Shown: positions 1 to 42,406, counted from the first letter of the stretch. The stretch: 64,000 nucleotides of DNA from Achatina immaculata (GCA_009760885.1 CM019692.1:48085430-48149429), one strand, 5' to 3'. Notes: generated by a model not told the origin, from the sequence alone. Numbers and translations: made by a program.

Positions 1-59
1 TCCACTGACCCCTAAGGTTCTGCTGACCACCAATTGAGAACCACTAGTTTAGAGGACAC

Positions 60-350
60 AATACATATTCTTGATTGGCAGAAGAAAAAAGAAAATAAAG
101 AGGTTCTCAGAGAGGCTGAGGAATGGAAAAAAAATCCAAAAAACATTAAAACGTCACGTGTTAGAGAACATGATAATCACTGGGACACATGAGAAAAACT
201 GAGAGAAAGATCAACAAAAAAAAAATATCTGCATAGGATTACAAAGTGCCATGGGGCAACTGATCTAATTATAATTACACTGTAATCACAGAAAACTGAG
301 AAGCATAAATGCCAATGCATGCTGGTCAGGTACCTAATGGATGACCGAGT
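60..350 (+). mobile_element. Degenerate LINE-C fragment
   Basis: The words aagaggttctcagagaggctgagg resemble the LINE-C segment encoding EVLREAE and the related copy near 8220. Heavily decayed, no open frame. Confidence 0.4.
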
Positions 351-430
351 TTACAACATGAAAACCATTTCAGATGGATTAAGATAAAATATTACTGAGC
401 TAAGCAAAACATAATGAACTTCTGAATACA

Positions 431-665
431 TCTTACATCCTTCCCATGCCGCTAAACGTCACATAGGGCCTGCATGGTAGTTCACTAAGATTTCCTGTCT
501 TCGGCGAGTTTTTTCAATATCATCAAGGGATGTTACGCCTGCTGAACTGGCCTCTCTTAACAATATCCTCTTTAGAGTTTCAAGTGGTCAACCTCTTTTT
601 CTTCGGCCTGTTACATTCCACTTGATAGCTTGTTTGGAAATTCTCTGAATACACTCAAATCTAAT
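431..665 (-). mobile_element. LINE-A 3' end
   Basis: Read on the minus strand it carries the shared LINE-A 3' block: C-terminal reverse-transcriptase-ORF sequence, then GCCCTATGTGACGTTTAGCGG and GGAAGGATGTAAG. Closely similar to the copies at 52.4 and 57.6 kb. Confidence 0.8.
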
Positions 666-906
666 ACCCTACTGCAGTAACAAGTACTGAACATTATTAG
701 CATCTTCTCATGTACTTTCTAGAACAATCTTTTCTGTTGAGAAGGGATGCAAAGTGGCAACTAAGGTGGATTTTTATAATCGACATGACTGGCAATCTTA
801 AATCTAAAAAAAAAAAACACATCAAAATCACAAAAACCCATCTGAATTATACAAATTTAGACAATCTCGACACACACGATTACACAGCTGCCACCAGTTG
901 TGAAGG

Positions 907-1072
907 ACTGTTTGGAAAATTAAAATAAGGTATCGGTCCCATCTACTTCTCAGGGCAACAGAAAACACAGAAACTTCATGCTGGAATGGACTGTTTGGAA
1001 AATTAAAATAAGGTATCGGTCCCATCTACTTCTCAGGGCAACAGAAAACACAGAAACTTCGTGCTGGAATGT
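907..1072 (+). repeat. Direct duplication, 83-bp period, two copies
   Basis: A block beginning actgtttggaaaattaaaat at 907 recurs at 990, nearly identical through agaaacttc and gctggaatg. Confidence 0.9.
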
Positions 1073-1518
1073 CGGGATAGTACAAGTTCAGGACAGTGTA
1101 AGTGATCAAGGAAACAAAAACTAGCAATGAGACAGAAGTCCAAGAAGACACTGAGGTAAAACATCAGAATTAACTCTATACAGTAAAACATTTGATGGAA
1201 GATACACAGAAAGCCTATGAATGGGAAGTTTGTGGCATTATATACAGCAGTTTTATGTCAGCTTCATCAGGCAACAGCAAAATTATCTTTGTGTTTTATA
1301 AGTGATCCTGCTACCAGATCAATGTTTACTAATGTTTTCATGCTAAACATATATAGGAAATGGATGAAGAACATACACTCTGATAAATATTTTTAAAATG
1401 AACAATCCTGTATATAGCATTTACTATATAGCATTTACTAAGATTTCTGACATTAGCACCAGAAAATGTGATCAGTTTGTACACAATTTTCAAAGTAAAA
1501 CAGATTCCATACAAATAC

Positions 1519-1765
1519 AGGTGCCACAGTGGTGTAGTGTAGTGCACTTGCCTGAGGATCAGAAGGTCCCTGGTTCAATTTTGCAATCAGGCAGAATTTT
1601 TTTTTGGACCAACCAGCACTGAGGTCAACCCAGCCTCAAAATTGGGAAACTGGAGTTTCTTTAGGAAAACAAAGGCAGCAAGGACAAGGTGCTCACATCT
1701 CTATCTCAAATGCTATAGTGGCCTAGAAATGTGAAGGCACTAATACTTCACACCCCTACAGCATG
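1519..1765 (+). mobile_element. tRNA-derived SINE
   Basis: The head resembles a tRNA with internal Pol III promoter boxes: an A-box-like tggtgtagtgtagt near 1529 and a B-box-like GGTTCAATTTT at 1572-1582. These are followed by a T-run and the body shared with SINE-B (aacccagcctcaaaattggg). Not a functional tRNA: no cloverleaf with a closed acceptor stem is apparent. Confidence 0.6.
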
Positions 1766-2954
1766 CATATGCTACACGACATAGATTCCATACAACTGTG
1801 TGGGATATTCCTTCATATTGTTACATAACCATAATATATAAGCTTAACCAGTTAATAATAATTCACAATGACTTTACTAATATAAAACTAAAACAGTATT
1901 TAAGAATAAAATAAGAAAAAAAAATAAAAGTCACCTTTGCCATTTTTTTTTTAACCAAACTAAATAATTATAGAAAAAGTCACTCCATATAGACCATTAC
2001 ACTGATGTGAAACCTGACTTCAAAACAAAAGCTAATTCTCACAGAAGATAATGCTTATTGATCAAACTGTAAGCAAAACAGGTCAAGCAGAACTTCCTTT
2101 CTGCTTCTGTCATTGTTCAGTGTTTTACTGTTTTGTTTCAAGTCAGCGATTCTCATACACTGAAACTACTTTCCCAAGCATCATGTTCAAATCTAAGTTG
2201 TTATCTGGTTGGTTGGTAGGTTCTGTGTAGTTCCTGACTCCAAAAGATCATTACTTCTTTTATCCTCCCTCTAGTTTCTCTTCATCCTCTCAGATATCCA
2301 TTTACGAAGCATTCAAAACTAACTTACAAGATTTCCAAAGCACACAGACAAATGCAGGTTTCATAGTAAGTTCAGTCTAATTCTGTTTTACCTGAGGGAA
2401 ATCAACATCTCTGTAACAACAGGATCTCTCATGGCAAACTGGCCAGAGTGATAATGCTATAAAATCATCATTCTATTACACTAAGCCAGGAAAAGCAAAA
2501 ATTAACAAAGTGCATTTGTTAAAATTCAAGCTAAGGGTTAAAAAACCTAACACAAGAGTGTCAGGTAGCTCATCTAATATCCATACCAAAAAAAAAAAAC
2601 AAAACAAAACAAAACAGATAAATTACAGTCCTATAAATAATTTTTTATGCTAAATGTCTATAGCATAATGAGATAAAATTCTGAAAAAGTTTCCACATAG
2701 ATTGGTTTTATCTTGCATTATTGATTAAATTCAAAACAAGAAACACTCGAATATAAAAGTCTGCCAAAATAAAACTGTGAAATGTAAAACATTTGATTAT
2801 ACGGAATGTTTGAAGTAGAACAGTGAATCATTTAAAAGCACCTCTAAAATGTTCATTTTCTTTTTATTTTAAATACAAGTCATTAAAAAAAAAAGTTTAA
2901 TTTCACTTGTAACACCACAGAGATCATGATGAAATGCATGTTAGAAAACGAATA
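1766..2954. other. AT-rich sequence with no recognised gene
   Basis: Only homopolymer runs and an (AAAAC)n stretch near 2590-2615. The neighbouring 3576-4100 is equally featureless. Confidence 0.6.
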
Positions 2955-3358
2955 TAGGGTAGCATTCCTGCTAATTCAACACTTATTAAATGGCAGTGTT
3001 CGTGCTAATTTAACACTGATTAGATGGTTGTATTCCTGCTAATTTAACACTGATTAGATGTTTGTATTCCTGCTAATTTAACACTGGTTAGATGGTTGTA
3101 TTCCTGCTAATTTAACACTGGTTAGATGGTTGTATTCCTGCTAATTTAACACTGATTAGATGGTTGCATTCCTGCTAATTTAACACTGATTAGATGGTTG
3201 TATTCCTGCTAATTTAACACTGATTAGATGGTTGTATTCCTGCTAATTTAACACTGATTAGATTGTTGCATTCCTGCTAATTTAACACTGATTAGATGGT
3301 TGTATTCCTGCTAATTTAACACTGATTAGATGGTTGCATTCCTGCTAATTCAACACTT
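2955..3358 (+). repeat. 34-bp tandem array, about 12 copies
   Basis: Unit tattcctgctaatttaacac followed by tgattagatggttg, head to tail with point changes and degenerate first and last copies. There are no spacers, so it is not a CRISPR array. Confidence 0.95.
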
Positions 3359-3424
3359 ATTTTAAACCTTGAACAGCTTAAAAAAACTTTTAAAAAATAA
3401 ATAAAAAAATAATAAATGCAGTCG

Positions 3425-3575
3425 TATGGCTTTGTAATTTTAAACTGTAAATGCTAAAAATAGATATCACATTACTCCCAGGTTAAACATTCTGGTTGAG
3501 ATTTTTTTTAATTGATAAAAAAAAATGTTTATGTTTCATGGACGGCGTGTAATAAATTAAGAGTTAATATGTTCT
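3425..3575 (+). repeat. Dispersed repeat shared with 55485-55628
   Basis: Common words in the same order: aaactgtaaatgctaaaaat, a cattac/tattat-cc-aggt core, a T-run, then catggacg and taagagttaa. Class unknown. Confidence 0.55.
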
Positions 3576-4575
3576 ACTTTGTCTTCTGGCCACACTCTCA
3601 GCCCTCAACAGTAAGAAGTTAAACAAAATTCTGAACACTTTGGGCACTCACACAATCTTTCCAACAAGCTACCTTTTTACTTAAAAGAGAAAAACTCTTA
3701 AATCAATGTTTTTTAATTGTTTCAATACCGAAGACATGAATGTAATTTTTGGCTTAATGTGGATGAGCAAGGCTTATTTACACATACTTGTCACACATAC
3801 AAACTGTGCTATCATTACAAACATATCACCAGGCATAAATAATACTTGCCATGTGGTCAGTTTCATTATCAGATCATAGTATTTATTTCACATTTAAGCA
3901 GAGACCTCTCTTTTAGAACTCATCAGGATAGGCTTTTCCTAGATATTTATGTGGATCCTTATCTGTACGTCCTCTACCTGAACATTCATTAAAAAAGTGA
4001 CACGAAGTCTGCATTCAAAGATTCTATTCCACAGCATTAACTTTCTTCACCCAAATAATTTCAGCTCTGACATTCAATATTTGCAAGCCTCTTAAGCACA
4101 ATGAAACCTCAAATGAAATAACATGTCAATGTGAGCTCCAATATCTGATCTGAGTAGTTTACTATGACGAAAGTGTGAACATTTACTGCACTAAACAATC
4201 TGGATCTCTGCCCCCCCCCCCTCCTCTTTCTCCCTGTCGCTTTCTGAGTGATCCAGGCAACTTCCAGTTTTAACCATGAAGTCAGGATCTCTGTCATCTG
4301 CAAAATGTGGCCAAATGAAATTTGGAAAGAACCTGTTAGTCAGGATATTCTGGCTTAAAAATACATGGCCAATGTCAATTTTGTAAACGGTAATCACACT
4401 AGGAGTTTTTAGAACCAGTAGAAACATATTTGTCTTTCACCTTGCGTGAAGCACCTTAGGAAAAGCCGATTTTCTCGATACAGCATTTGATACTTGTATT
4501 TTTGTCAAATATAAAATCGCAACACTTTACAAATATCAACAGAAAGTAAATGTTTGTTTGAACTTTTTGTCTTAC

Positions 4576-4733
4576 CTTATTTTCCGGTGTCTTTACAAAA
4601 TATTCATATGCTGAACCGAAGTCAAAACTGCCCGATTCACCTCCATGCAAATTAAGCATCATCATCCTACTGGTCCAATTATCTTCCAACAAACTTAGCC
4701 GGTTGCTTTGTACAAGGTTTTTGATAATATAAG
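4576..4733 (-). CDS. Possible internal exon of an unidentified gene
   Basis: A 158-nt open segment flanked by a possible acceptor (GTAACCAG) and a good donor (GTAAGAC). The frame is open from base 3 to the donor and contains LLEDNWTSRMMMLNLHGG and GSAYEYFVKTPENK, which look like protein rather than repeat. The family is not recognised. A second open stretch at about 4109-4297, behind a TTGCAG acceptor, could be the next exon, but its reading includes a G-run of simple sequence. It lies downstream of the malic enzyme stop, so it would be another gene or 3' untranslated sequence. Confidence 0.3.
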
Positions 4734-4801
4734 CTGGTTACAGAAACCGACAACCTTCAAAGGTTTTTTTTTTTTTTTTTAAATTGGTAATTTACCAGTA
4801 A

Positions 4802-4877
4802 AATTGGCGAACTACTTTGCAAGCCCTATGTGACGTTTAATGGCACGGGAAGGATATAAGATAAGACATAAGATAAG
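4802..4877 (+). mobile_element. Very short LINE-A 3'-end insertion (76 bp) with TSD
   Basis: Contains the LINE-A terminal block gcaagccctatgtgacgttt and a tail of ataagataag repeats. Flanked by the 13-bp direct repeat AATTTACCAGTAA at 4789-4801 and 4878-4890. A 5'-truncated retrotransposition event. Confidence 0.9.
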
Positions 4878-5787
4878 AATTTACCAGTAATTTCCAGCTA
4901 ACGGGATCACTGTTTATAAGTCTGTTTTTTTTTTTTCCTCAGAATGTGCGAAACAGCCAAAAATCATGCGCAAAGCTAGAGTAGTATTAAAATTATTAAG
5001 AACTTTTGTACTATCAGTCAAGTCTGTAAGTATCTTAGTACAGTCACTTTCCTTATTCTGTCATTACAGTGTCTGTAAACTGATATTTTTGAACCTTTGA
5101 CAGGAAAACTGTACATACCCTACATTATGAAAACACAGCTTCCTATTGTTGATGGCATTGTTTTTTGTTCTGCTGAGGTAGCCATGAAAAAAAACTCTCA
5201 TCCTTATTTCATGCATTTAATACTTAGTATAAATGTAACATAACAATTTTTCAGAACCTCAAAGCAATGTTAAAAATGTCGATTCATGGGAACAAAAAAA
5301 AAAAAAAAAGAAACAAAAATCACTCATTTTGTTTTTTGCAGTCATTTCATTCACTTCTTGACCTAGAATCAAATACATCTAACAGTCAAACCAACCAGAC
5401 AGAGTATACATAACCTGAGAATATCTCCATACTGAAAAAAAAAAAGAATAGACATGAGTTGATGATGTCAAAATATACATTATTCGATACTGAAAATCAT
5501 TTTTTAAAAAAAGAAACACTATCAAAATTCACAAGTGTTACTTCCATAAGTATGCCAAACTTTTGGAAGAAAAAAAAAAAAGCAGTTCTCAGTATTACAA
5601 TGTACTGTAGGAAAATGGCTTTTGGTAATTCAAGAAAGTGGTCAGTCAATATATAAATAAAACTGAACAAATAAAGTAACAGGGAACATAACGAGAATAG
5701 GTAACAAACACAGGTAACAGCTTGGAAACTTCTGTCAGGAACAAGGTCACTGAAGAGTACTTGAGACTTCTGCCAAACAGCGTTCTC

Positions 5788-36221
<30,434 letters not shown>

Positions 36222-36424
36222 GACTGTAACGAAAGTATGACAATCTCTGGGTTCAACAACGTTTTTTTCTGAGCAACCTTGAACTTCAACAAGAATGTAA
36301 TATCTTCCGGTCCGGTTTGGCTTTTTGGCTCGTTCAACGCTGGCAAAAGAAAATCTGATAGCGAAGCAGCTTGAGGGAGATGCTATCCGATTTGGCAGTC
36401 AGAGGTTACTAGCTGATGTGCTAT

Positions 36425-36680
36425 CGTCAGGGTTGGTGTATCATAGCTGACGAAGATCCTATCCACTCCCACTAACTGCCTAGCTTGGCTAACGGGTCAG
36501 GGATCGTCGTAGTCCCTCCACCATGGTGGTGGAGTTTGGCAAGGAAGCATTGCACACACCCAGCTTTTTGGCGTCATTTATGGACCGAAAATGTAGCTGC
36601 CTTAACCCACTCTCAGCCTTCAACATCCTCATGGCATTGGCTGCAAATAACACCAACTGCCAGTTGCATTGAGACAGCAG
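36425..36680 (+). mobile_element. SINE-A copy
   Basis: Shares cgtcagggttggtgtatcat, agctgacgaagatcctatcc, ccatggtggtggagtttggc and a ccagttgcatt end with the family. Confidence 0.75.
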
Positions 36681-36754
36681 CACCGACAGCAGCAGAAGAA
36701 AAAGAAGCTATAAAATATTTTGCTATGACTATGCTTCTTTTTTTCTTCTTGGAG

Positions 36755-36965
36755 CTGTGGGGTGAAAATGAGCGTCGTGTCGGCTTGGGAGCGGGCCACA
36801 GCAGCTATTTTTTCACCCCCCCCCCCGGGAGCAGCTAAAAACAGGATGCGTGCATCTCCTGTTACTGGGGTTATCAGTGGAGAGGTGTGACAGAGTCTTG
36901 GTCAGCTATTGCTCGCCGATTCTGGCGCTAGTATGTCAGTTATGGGTCGCTGTCTGCTAAAACGG
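36755..36965 (-). mobile_element. SINE-A copy, inverted
   Basis: Reverse-complement order (ccacagcagctattttttca, ctcctgttactgggg, gagaggtgtgacagagtctt ggtcagctat). Faces the copy at 36425, forming a short inverted pair near the malic enzyme start. Confidence 0.75.
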
Positions 36966-37194
36966 ACAGCGCCTCGCACAAAATGAAATGTTAAAACTGT
37001 CGTCAACAGTCATCGAAAGGTATTTTTTTAAATAGTACCCACTGACGCATGTAACATTTATTAATGTTAATTAATCTCAAAACAATCAATATTCAGCATC
37101 TGATACATTCTTCAATTACGTCTTTTGAATTAGTTATACCTGTTATACATTTTATATATGTTATACAGTGGGGGTGAAGACGCCCATTGAGCCA

Positions 37195-37510
37195 ATCAGC
37201 TACCCATAGATGATTTACCAGCGTCAGGGTTAGCGACCCATAGCTGACCAAGACCCTGCCCCACCTCTCCGTGGTACCCCCAGTAACAGGCCTAGGCTAG
37301 CTAACGGGGCAAGGATCGCCATAGTCCCCATGGTGTTGAATCTGCTAAAGAAGCATTGCACACCCCCTACTTTTTAGCTGTACTCCGGGACTGAAAAAGT
37401 AGCAGCCATAAAACGCTCCCACCCCGATACGATGCTGTGCCTCAACATCTCTACAGCATCGGCTGCAAAGAACAACAGCTCGCAGTTACCGGGAGTTCGT
37501 ACAAGTACAG
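37195..37510 (+). mobile_element. SINE-A copy, well preserved
   Basis: From atcagctacccatagatgat to gttcgtacaagtacag. Closest to 23.4 and 43.8 kb. Confidence 0.85.
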
Positions 37511-37544
37511 TATGTTATACGGTATTACATTATAACATCCCTTG

Positions 37545-37630
37545 ATGAAGTTGAAAGACTTGCCGAGAATAAGAAAACTTGACAAACAAGTATGCGAGCC
37601 CTATGCGACGTTTAATGGCACGGGAAGTAT
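37545..37630 (+). mobile_element. LINE-A 3' end
   Basis: cttgatgaagttgaaagact, gcgagccctatgcgacgttt, ggaagtatgta. About 250 bp upstream of the exportin-4 start. Confidence 0.85.
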
Positions 37631-37883
37631 GTACGATTAAATTTTAACAGTTTTACACTGTTAATTTTTTTGTTCAAGTGATTTGGGCTAGAACGATTAA
37701 AAAACAAAACAAAACCGAAATAAAAAGTTCCATGCTTTTAATTACTGTAATTAATTAATTTATTCATTAAATTTATTCTTTACTATATACAATGTCAGTA
37801 CCATGTAGCGTTATCTGATTTTGACTTGCACTCTCTAAAAACGTTGGCAAGTTTGCTTGTCTGTCAGTAAAAACTTGGTCAAG

Positions 37884-37937
37884 ATGGCTGAACAGACGGT
37901 GATGCTTGAGTTAGAACAAGCCTCACAGATATTTATG
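37884..37937 (+). CDS. XPO4: Exportin-4 exon 1 with start codon
   Basis: ATG in context CAAGATGG, then 18 codons ending IFM before a GTGTGT donor. The peptide MLELEQASQIFM joined to APPDVV of exon 2 matches the IAQLENAAKVLMAPP start of vertebrate XPO4, which fixes the start. Confidence 0.9.
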
Positions 37938-40900
37938 GTGTGTTATGTCTGTGTATAAATTGCAATTTTATTAAAGAGTAGGTGTAGCATCAATGTGCTT
38001 TTAGAAAAGTCGCTTAGATTTGTATACGCATAACTGTTAATTTGTTCCAGAAGCAGTAACTGTAAAAAAATTAACTAAGCAGCTGTACTGTTAACGTTTT
38101 ATCATTTACAAGATGAAACTTGTTCATAAAGCCAAGAAGCAAATTGTACATTCTTCCTCTTCTTATTGAACGTTAAAGTGCTAGTCATGCCAGATCCGAA
38201 AGATAGCCCATTGGATGAGCCCATAGTTTTTTTCAAAAAGGTTGTCGTGTTAGTCCCTTAGCTTATGCATCGTGTAGATTTCATTGTCAGTTGTGTGTTT
38301 GGGTCCATACATTTTGGTCATTTTTGGAGCAGGTGCTTATAATTATGCGATTCACTCCTGCATTAGTACTCATTTGTGTGGAATATCTTAAGTTGATAGA
38401 AGTGGCTCAGTAGTTCATAGTAACCAGTTCTTAAAATGGGTGGTTTGATGGTGTCTTTGTAGCTGATGTACTGATTTATATTCATTGCTACTTCCAGTAT
38501 CCTTGCCCACTGTTGTCTGTTGTGATTCTGTTGTTGCTGCCATCATAGCAAAAGGGCACCAGCTTTTGTGTTTTTGCACATTTCTGCAGTTGGAGACGAG
38601 AAGTGTATCACTCATGAGGAGTCATAACTATTTTGTTTGTTCCCATTGTGGTTTACAGTACATAAACCAACTCTTTTCCATTTATGAGTCAATTTTGTTA
38701 GAATAAGCTAAGAGTGAGGAAAAAGTAACTGCCAGCAAAGGAACCATCAGCAAATAACAAATAGGATTTAACTCTTTCCACCCGTGTTACTTCCAAAATG
38801 TTCCTTAGTTTCTTACAGCGCGGACATTTTGGAGAAGGGCGCGGACATTTTGGAGAAGGGGTCCCTGTGTAAAAGTTATTGTACCAAATTAATTCCATGA
38901 TCAACACGTGTGTATCACACATTAAAATAAGCGGAAATGAATGAAGATTCCATAAATGAAGTTATTTGTCATAAAAAAAACAAAGAAAAGGAAAAAAACT
39001 GGTGTGAAACGATGGAACGATTTTTGGCGCTAAAAAAATTTTAGGGCTGAACAATAAAATCTACTTTATACTTACCTTAGCTGTGTCATAATCCAATATA
39101 GAATACGTAGTCATTCAAATTTCGACACGGAAAAATCAATATTTATGGATTTTTGTGACATCCAATAAATCTAACAGATCTACAGCTACTAGAAACACAT
39201 ATAGTAAACTAGATCTAGTTGGTCGGTGTGACCATTCTACCACTCAGTCTCGAAATAAACTTGAATTTTACCCGCTATATATGTATCAAAAATGGCATCT
39301 TTATCCCCCATGCTTAAAACACTAGCTTAACTTTAAATCCAGAAGAGTTCTAACTGGTTAAATGAAAAGTAACATCATGTTTTCAATGAAAGAAACTCCG
39401 ATGTCACATAGGGCTCTGGAGGGTGCCATTGCTAAACCACAAAGGCCCTTATGGAGCTCTCGCGAGTGGAAAGAGTTAATTATTGAATCACGAACTCACG
39501 TTGATACCTATGATAGGGTAGTGTTTTCTGCATCAGTTTAATCTCGTACATGTAGGCTCCTGAAAATGCGTTATCATTTTGATTAAGATTTTAATGTATT
39601 GATACATCAGAGCTGTGAATCAGAAGTAACAGTCATGAGGTGGTACTGTACCACCCACATTTTGATTTTGAGATGCATCCCTCAAAAGCACAGAGCACTG
39701 TTATTTTCTAGTCACAAAATGTTTTCAGCAAAATGAAGGCATTTCAGCAAATCTGTATGTATTTTCATTCATAATTTTAACTTCTGCTGATGGTGGGATT
39801 CATGGAAGCAACCCATCCTCATGTATGAATTGCTGAGCATTTGATATTAAAGGGTTAAGGACTGGGCACACATGCCCATCTAACATTCTGTCCTTCAGCT
39901 CTTATTTAGATCATGAGGGCCAGCCAGGCTAAACTGGTCAAGACCACTTTGGAACTCCTGAAAGTAATCTATTCTGTTCTGTCAGTCTAGTCACTATGTA
40001 TAGGGACTGAGTTTGTTCCTGTATCAATGGAGTCTTTTGTGAACCTTGCATCTAGAGTCCATTTCATAAATAGAAATGAATCACAGTATTCTGCCTCAGT
40101 GCCTCATCAAGGCAACATCTTCTAAGAATGCCAGTTTACACTTCCAAGAAGATAACATCAGTTCATTGTTCTGGTCTTGAATGTGTATTCAGTCTAGGAT
40201 GTTCATGCCTGTTGATGCGATGTACTTCTGTAATCATGAACAGTCAATGAACAAATAAAAGATAGTGTATGTTTTTATATTGCAGTTTTAAATATAGTAC
40301 GTACATGGCTGCTGTAACACAACTGTAGTTAAATCTAAGAGCAACTTTTTCATTTAAAAAAAATGAAACGAAAAACAAAACTTTACTCAGAAGAAGGAAA
40401 AGAATTATCTTGCTCCAGATACTTAAGAATTAATGTGTTCTAAATTCTGTGGTGACATCTTTGTTTTCCAGGCACCACCAGATGTGGTAACAAGAGAACA
40501 GAGACAGGCAGCACAAGACTTAATTTTGAACTTTCGTAAAACTCGTATGCCATACACTTTATGCCAGTATATATTAGGTAGGATGTAAAACACTATAAAC
40601 TACTTGAAATGATTAGGTTGATTTTCCTCCAGCTTTTCTTTTTAGTTTTTTCTTTCTGTACTCTTTTATATTAACTGTTTCAATTAGGGCTGTGGAGTTT
40701 GTAGTCATGGAGCTGAGATGGAGGCAGAAGCAGTTGTAAACGGAGGTGGAGTTTGTAAAAGTGGACCTTTTAGAAGTTGGAGTCAGACGCTAGAATTTTG
40801 AATCCAGGAATTAGTATCATCGCACTCGGGAGGTACCTACATGTGCTCTGGTCTGTGTTTCAGTAACCACTGAAGAGTATGAGCACTAACTGTGCCAGTC

Positions 40901-42375
40901 AGCTGTTGGTTCTGGCAACCTAGAACTCTACCAGCCAGCCATCTGGCTCTTCCTTTCCACCTCCTCCTGACACCTCTGTCCTTCACTCTCTGGATATATA
41001 TTATCAGCATATGCTCTTCCTGTTCCAGTTCCTTGGCCACCAACTTCAGTATATTCTTTCTGTCTATAGAAATCATACATGCTGCAATAGTGTTAAGAGC
41101 AATGTGATAGCTACTTCAATGTGTCTCACACCCACATGTCCTGGGCAATTCCACATCAGCATGATGACGCTGGATTTCCCCAAAAGTTGAACACATTTAT
41201 GACACAGCAGACTTTGCGAAGCATGCTTTGAGAGTCATCACCGCCACACCGTGTGTATCATCCTGCTGAGCTAGCCAAGACAGCCTTGGTCACTGCTTCA
41301 GTTTCCATCCTCATGCTTGATGTTGTCGTACAAGAGGCCCCTGCACTAGAGAAACGGGGGAGTCTGAGGCAAAGGTTTTACAAACCGTCTCCACAGCCCT
41401 AGCCTCTAAAAATGGGTACCAGAGAAATCTGGGAAGGTAACTGCGTCCAGGCATGATACTGACCACATCACACTTTCGTGTGCCAAAGGTCACAGAAACT
41501 ACAGGCCAAACACCATATTCCCCAATATGCCTTAATGGCATGGAAACGGGAGTTTTACCTTTACCTCCGCAGCCTTGATTCTGCTAATTTGAAATTGTAA
41601 ATTTATGTGATATATTTGCTTAAGATTTAGTAAAAAAAAAAAAGAAAAGAAAAGAAAAAAAGGACATGTGATTATGTTATACTCCAAGCGTCCTTTACAT
41701 CCTTTAATGATATATATATATATATATATATATATAAGGACATGTTATAATGTTATACTCCAAACGTCCTTTACATCCTTTAATGATATATATATATATA
41801 AAAGGACATGTTATAATGTTATACTCCAAACGTCCTTTACATCCTTTAATGATATATATATATATAAAAGGACATGTTATAATGTTATACTCCAAGCGTC
41901 CTTTACATCCTTTAATGATATATATATATATAAAAGGACATGTTATAATGTTATACTCCAAACGTCCTTTACATCCTTTAATGATATATATATATATAAG
42001 GACATGTTATAATGTTATACTCCAAACGTCCTTTACATCCTTTAATGATATATATATATATAAGGACATGTTATAATGTTATACTCCAAGCGTCCTTTAC
42101 ATCCTTTAATGATATATATATATATAAAAGGACATGTTATAATGTTATACTCCAAGCGTCCTTTACATCCTTTAATGATATATATATATATAAAAGGACA
42201 TGTTATAATGTTATACTCCAAACGTCCTTTACATCCTTTAATGATATATATATATATAAGGACATGTTATAATGTTATACTCCAAGCGTCCTTTACATCC
42301 TTTAATGATATATATATATATATAAAAGGACATGTTATAATGTTATACTCCAAACGTCCTTTACATCCTTTAATG

Positions 42376-42406
<31 letters not shown>

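Larger units (their letters stand above)
36222..37883. promoter_or_regulatory. Head-to-head intergenic region of malic enzyme and exportin-4
   Basis: The two start codons face away from each other across 1662 bp. SINE-A copies occupy about 36425-36680, 36755-36965 and 37195-37510, and a LINE-A 3' end lies at 37545-37630. The non-repeat parts likely to hold the promoters are therefore 36222-36420 and 37640-37883. No TATA box or CpG island was identified by eye. The promoter role is inferred only from gene orientation. Confidence 0.5.

Noticed and set aside
2955..3358. Regular 34-bp repeats resembling a CRISPR array
   Set aside because: Units are directly head to tail with no spacers, in an animal genome.
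40837..41076. 79-codon minus-strand frame with an Arg/Trp-rich patch, possible Harbinger transposase start
   Set aside because: Only a faint compositional resemblance; no DDE motifs or terminal repeats seen.
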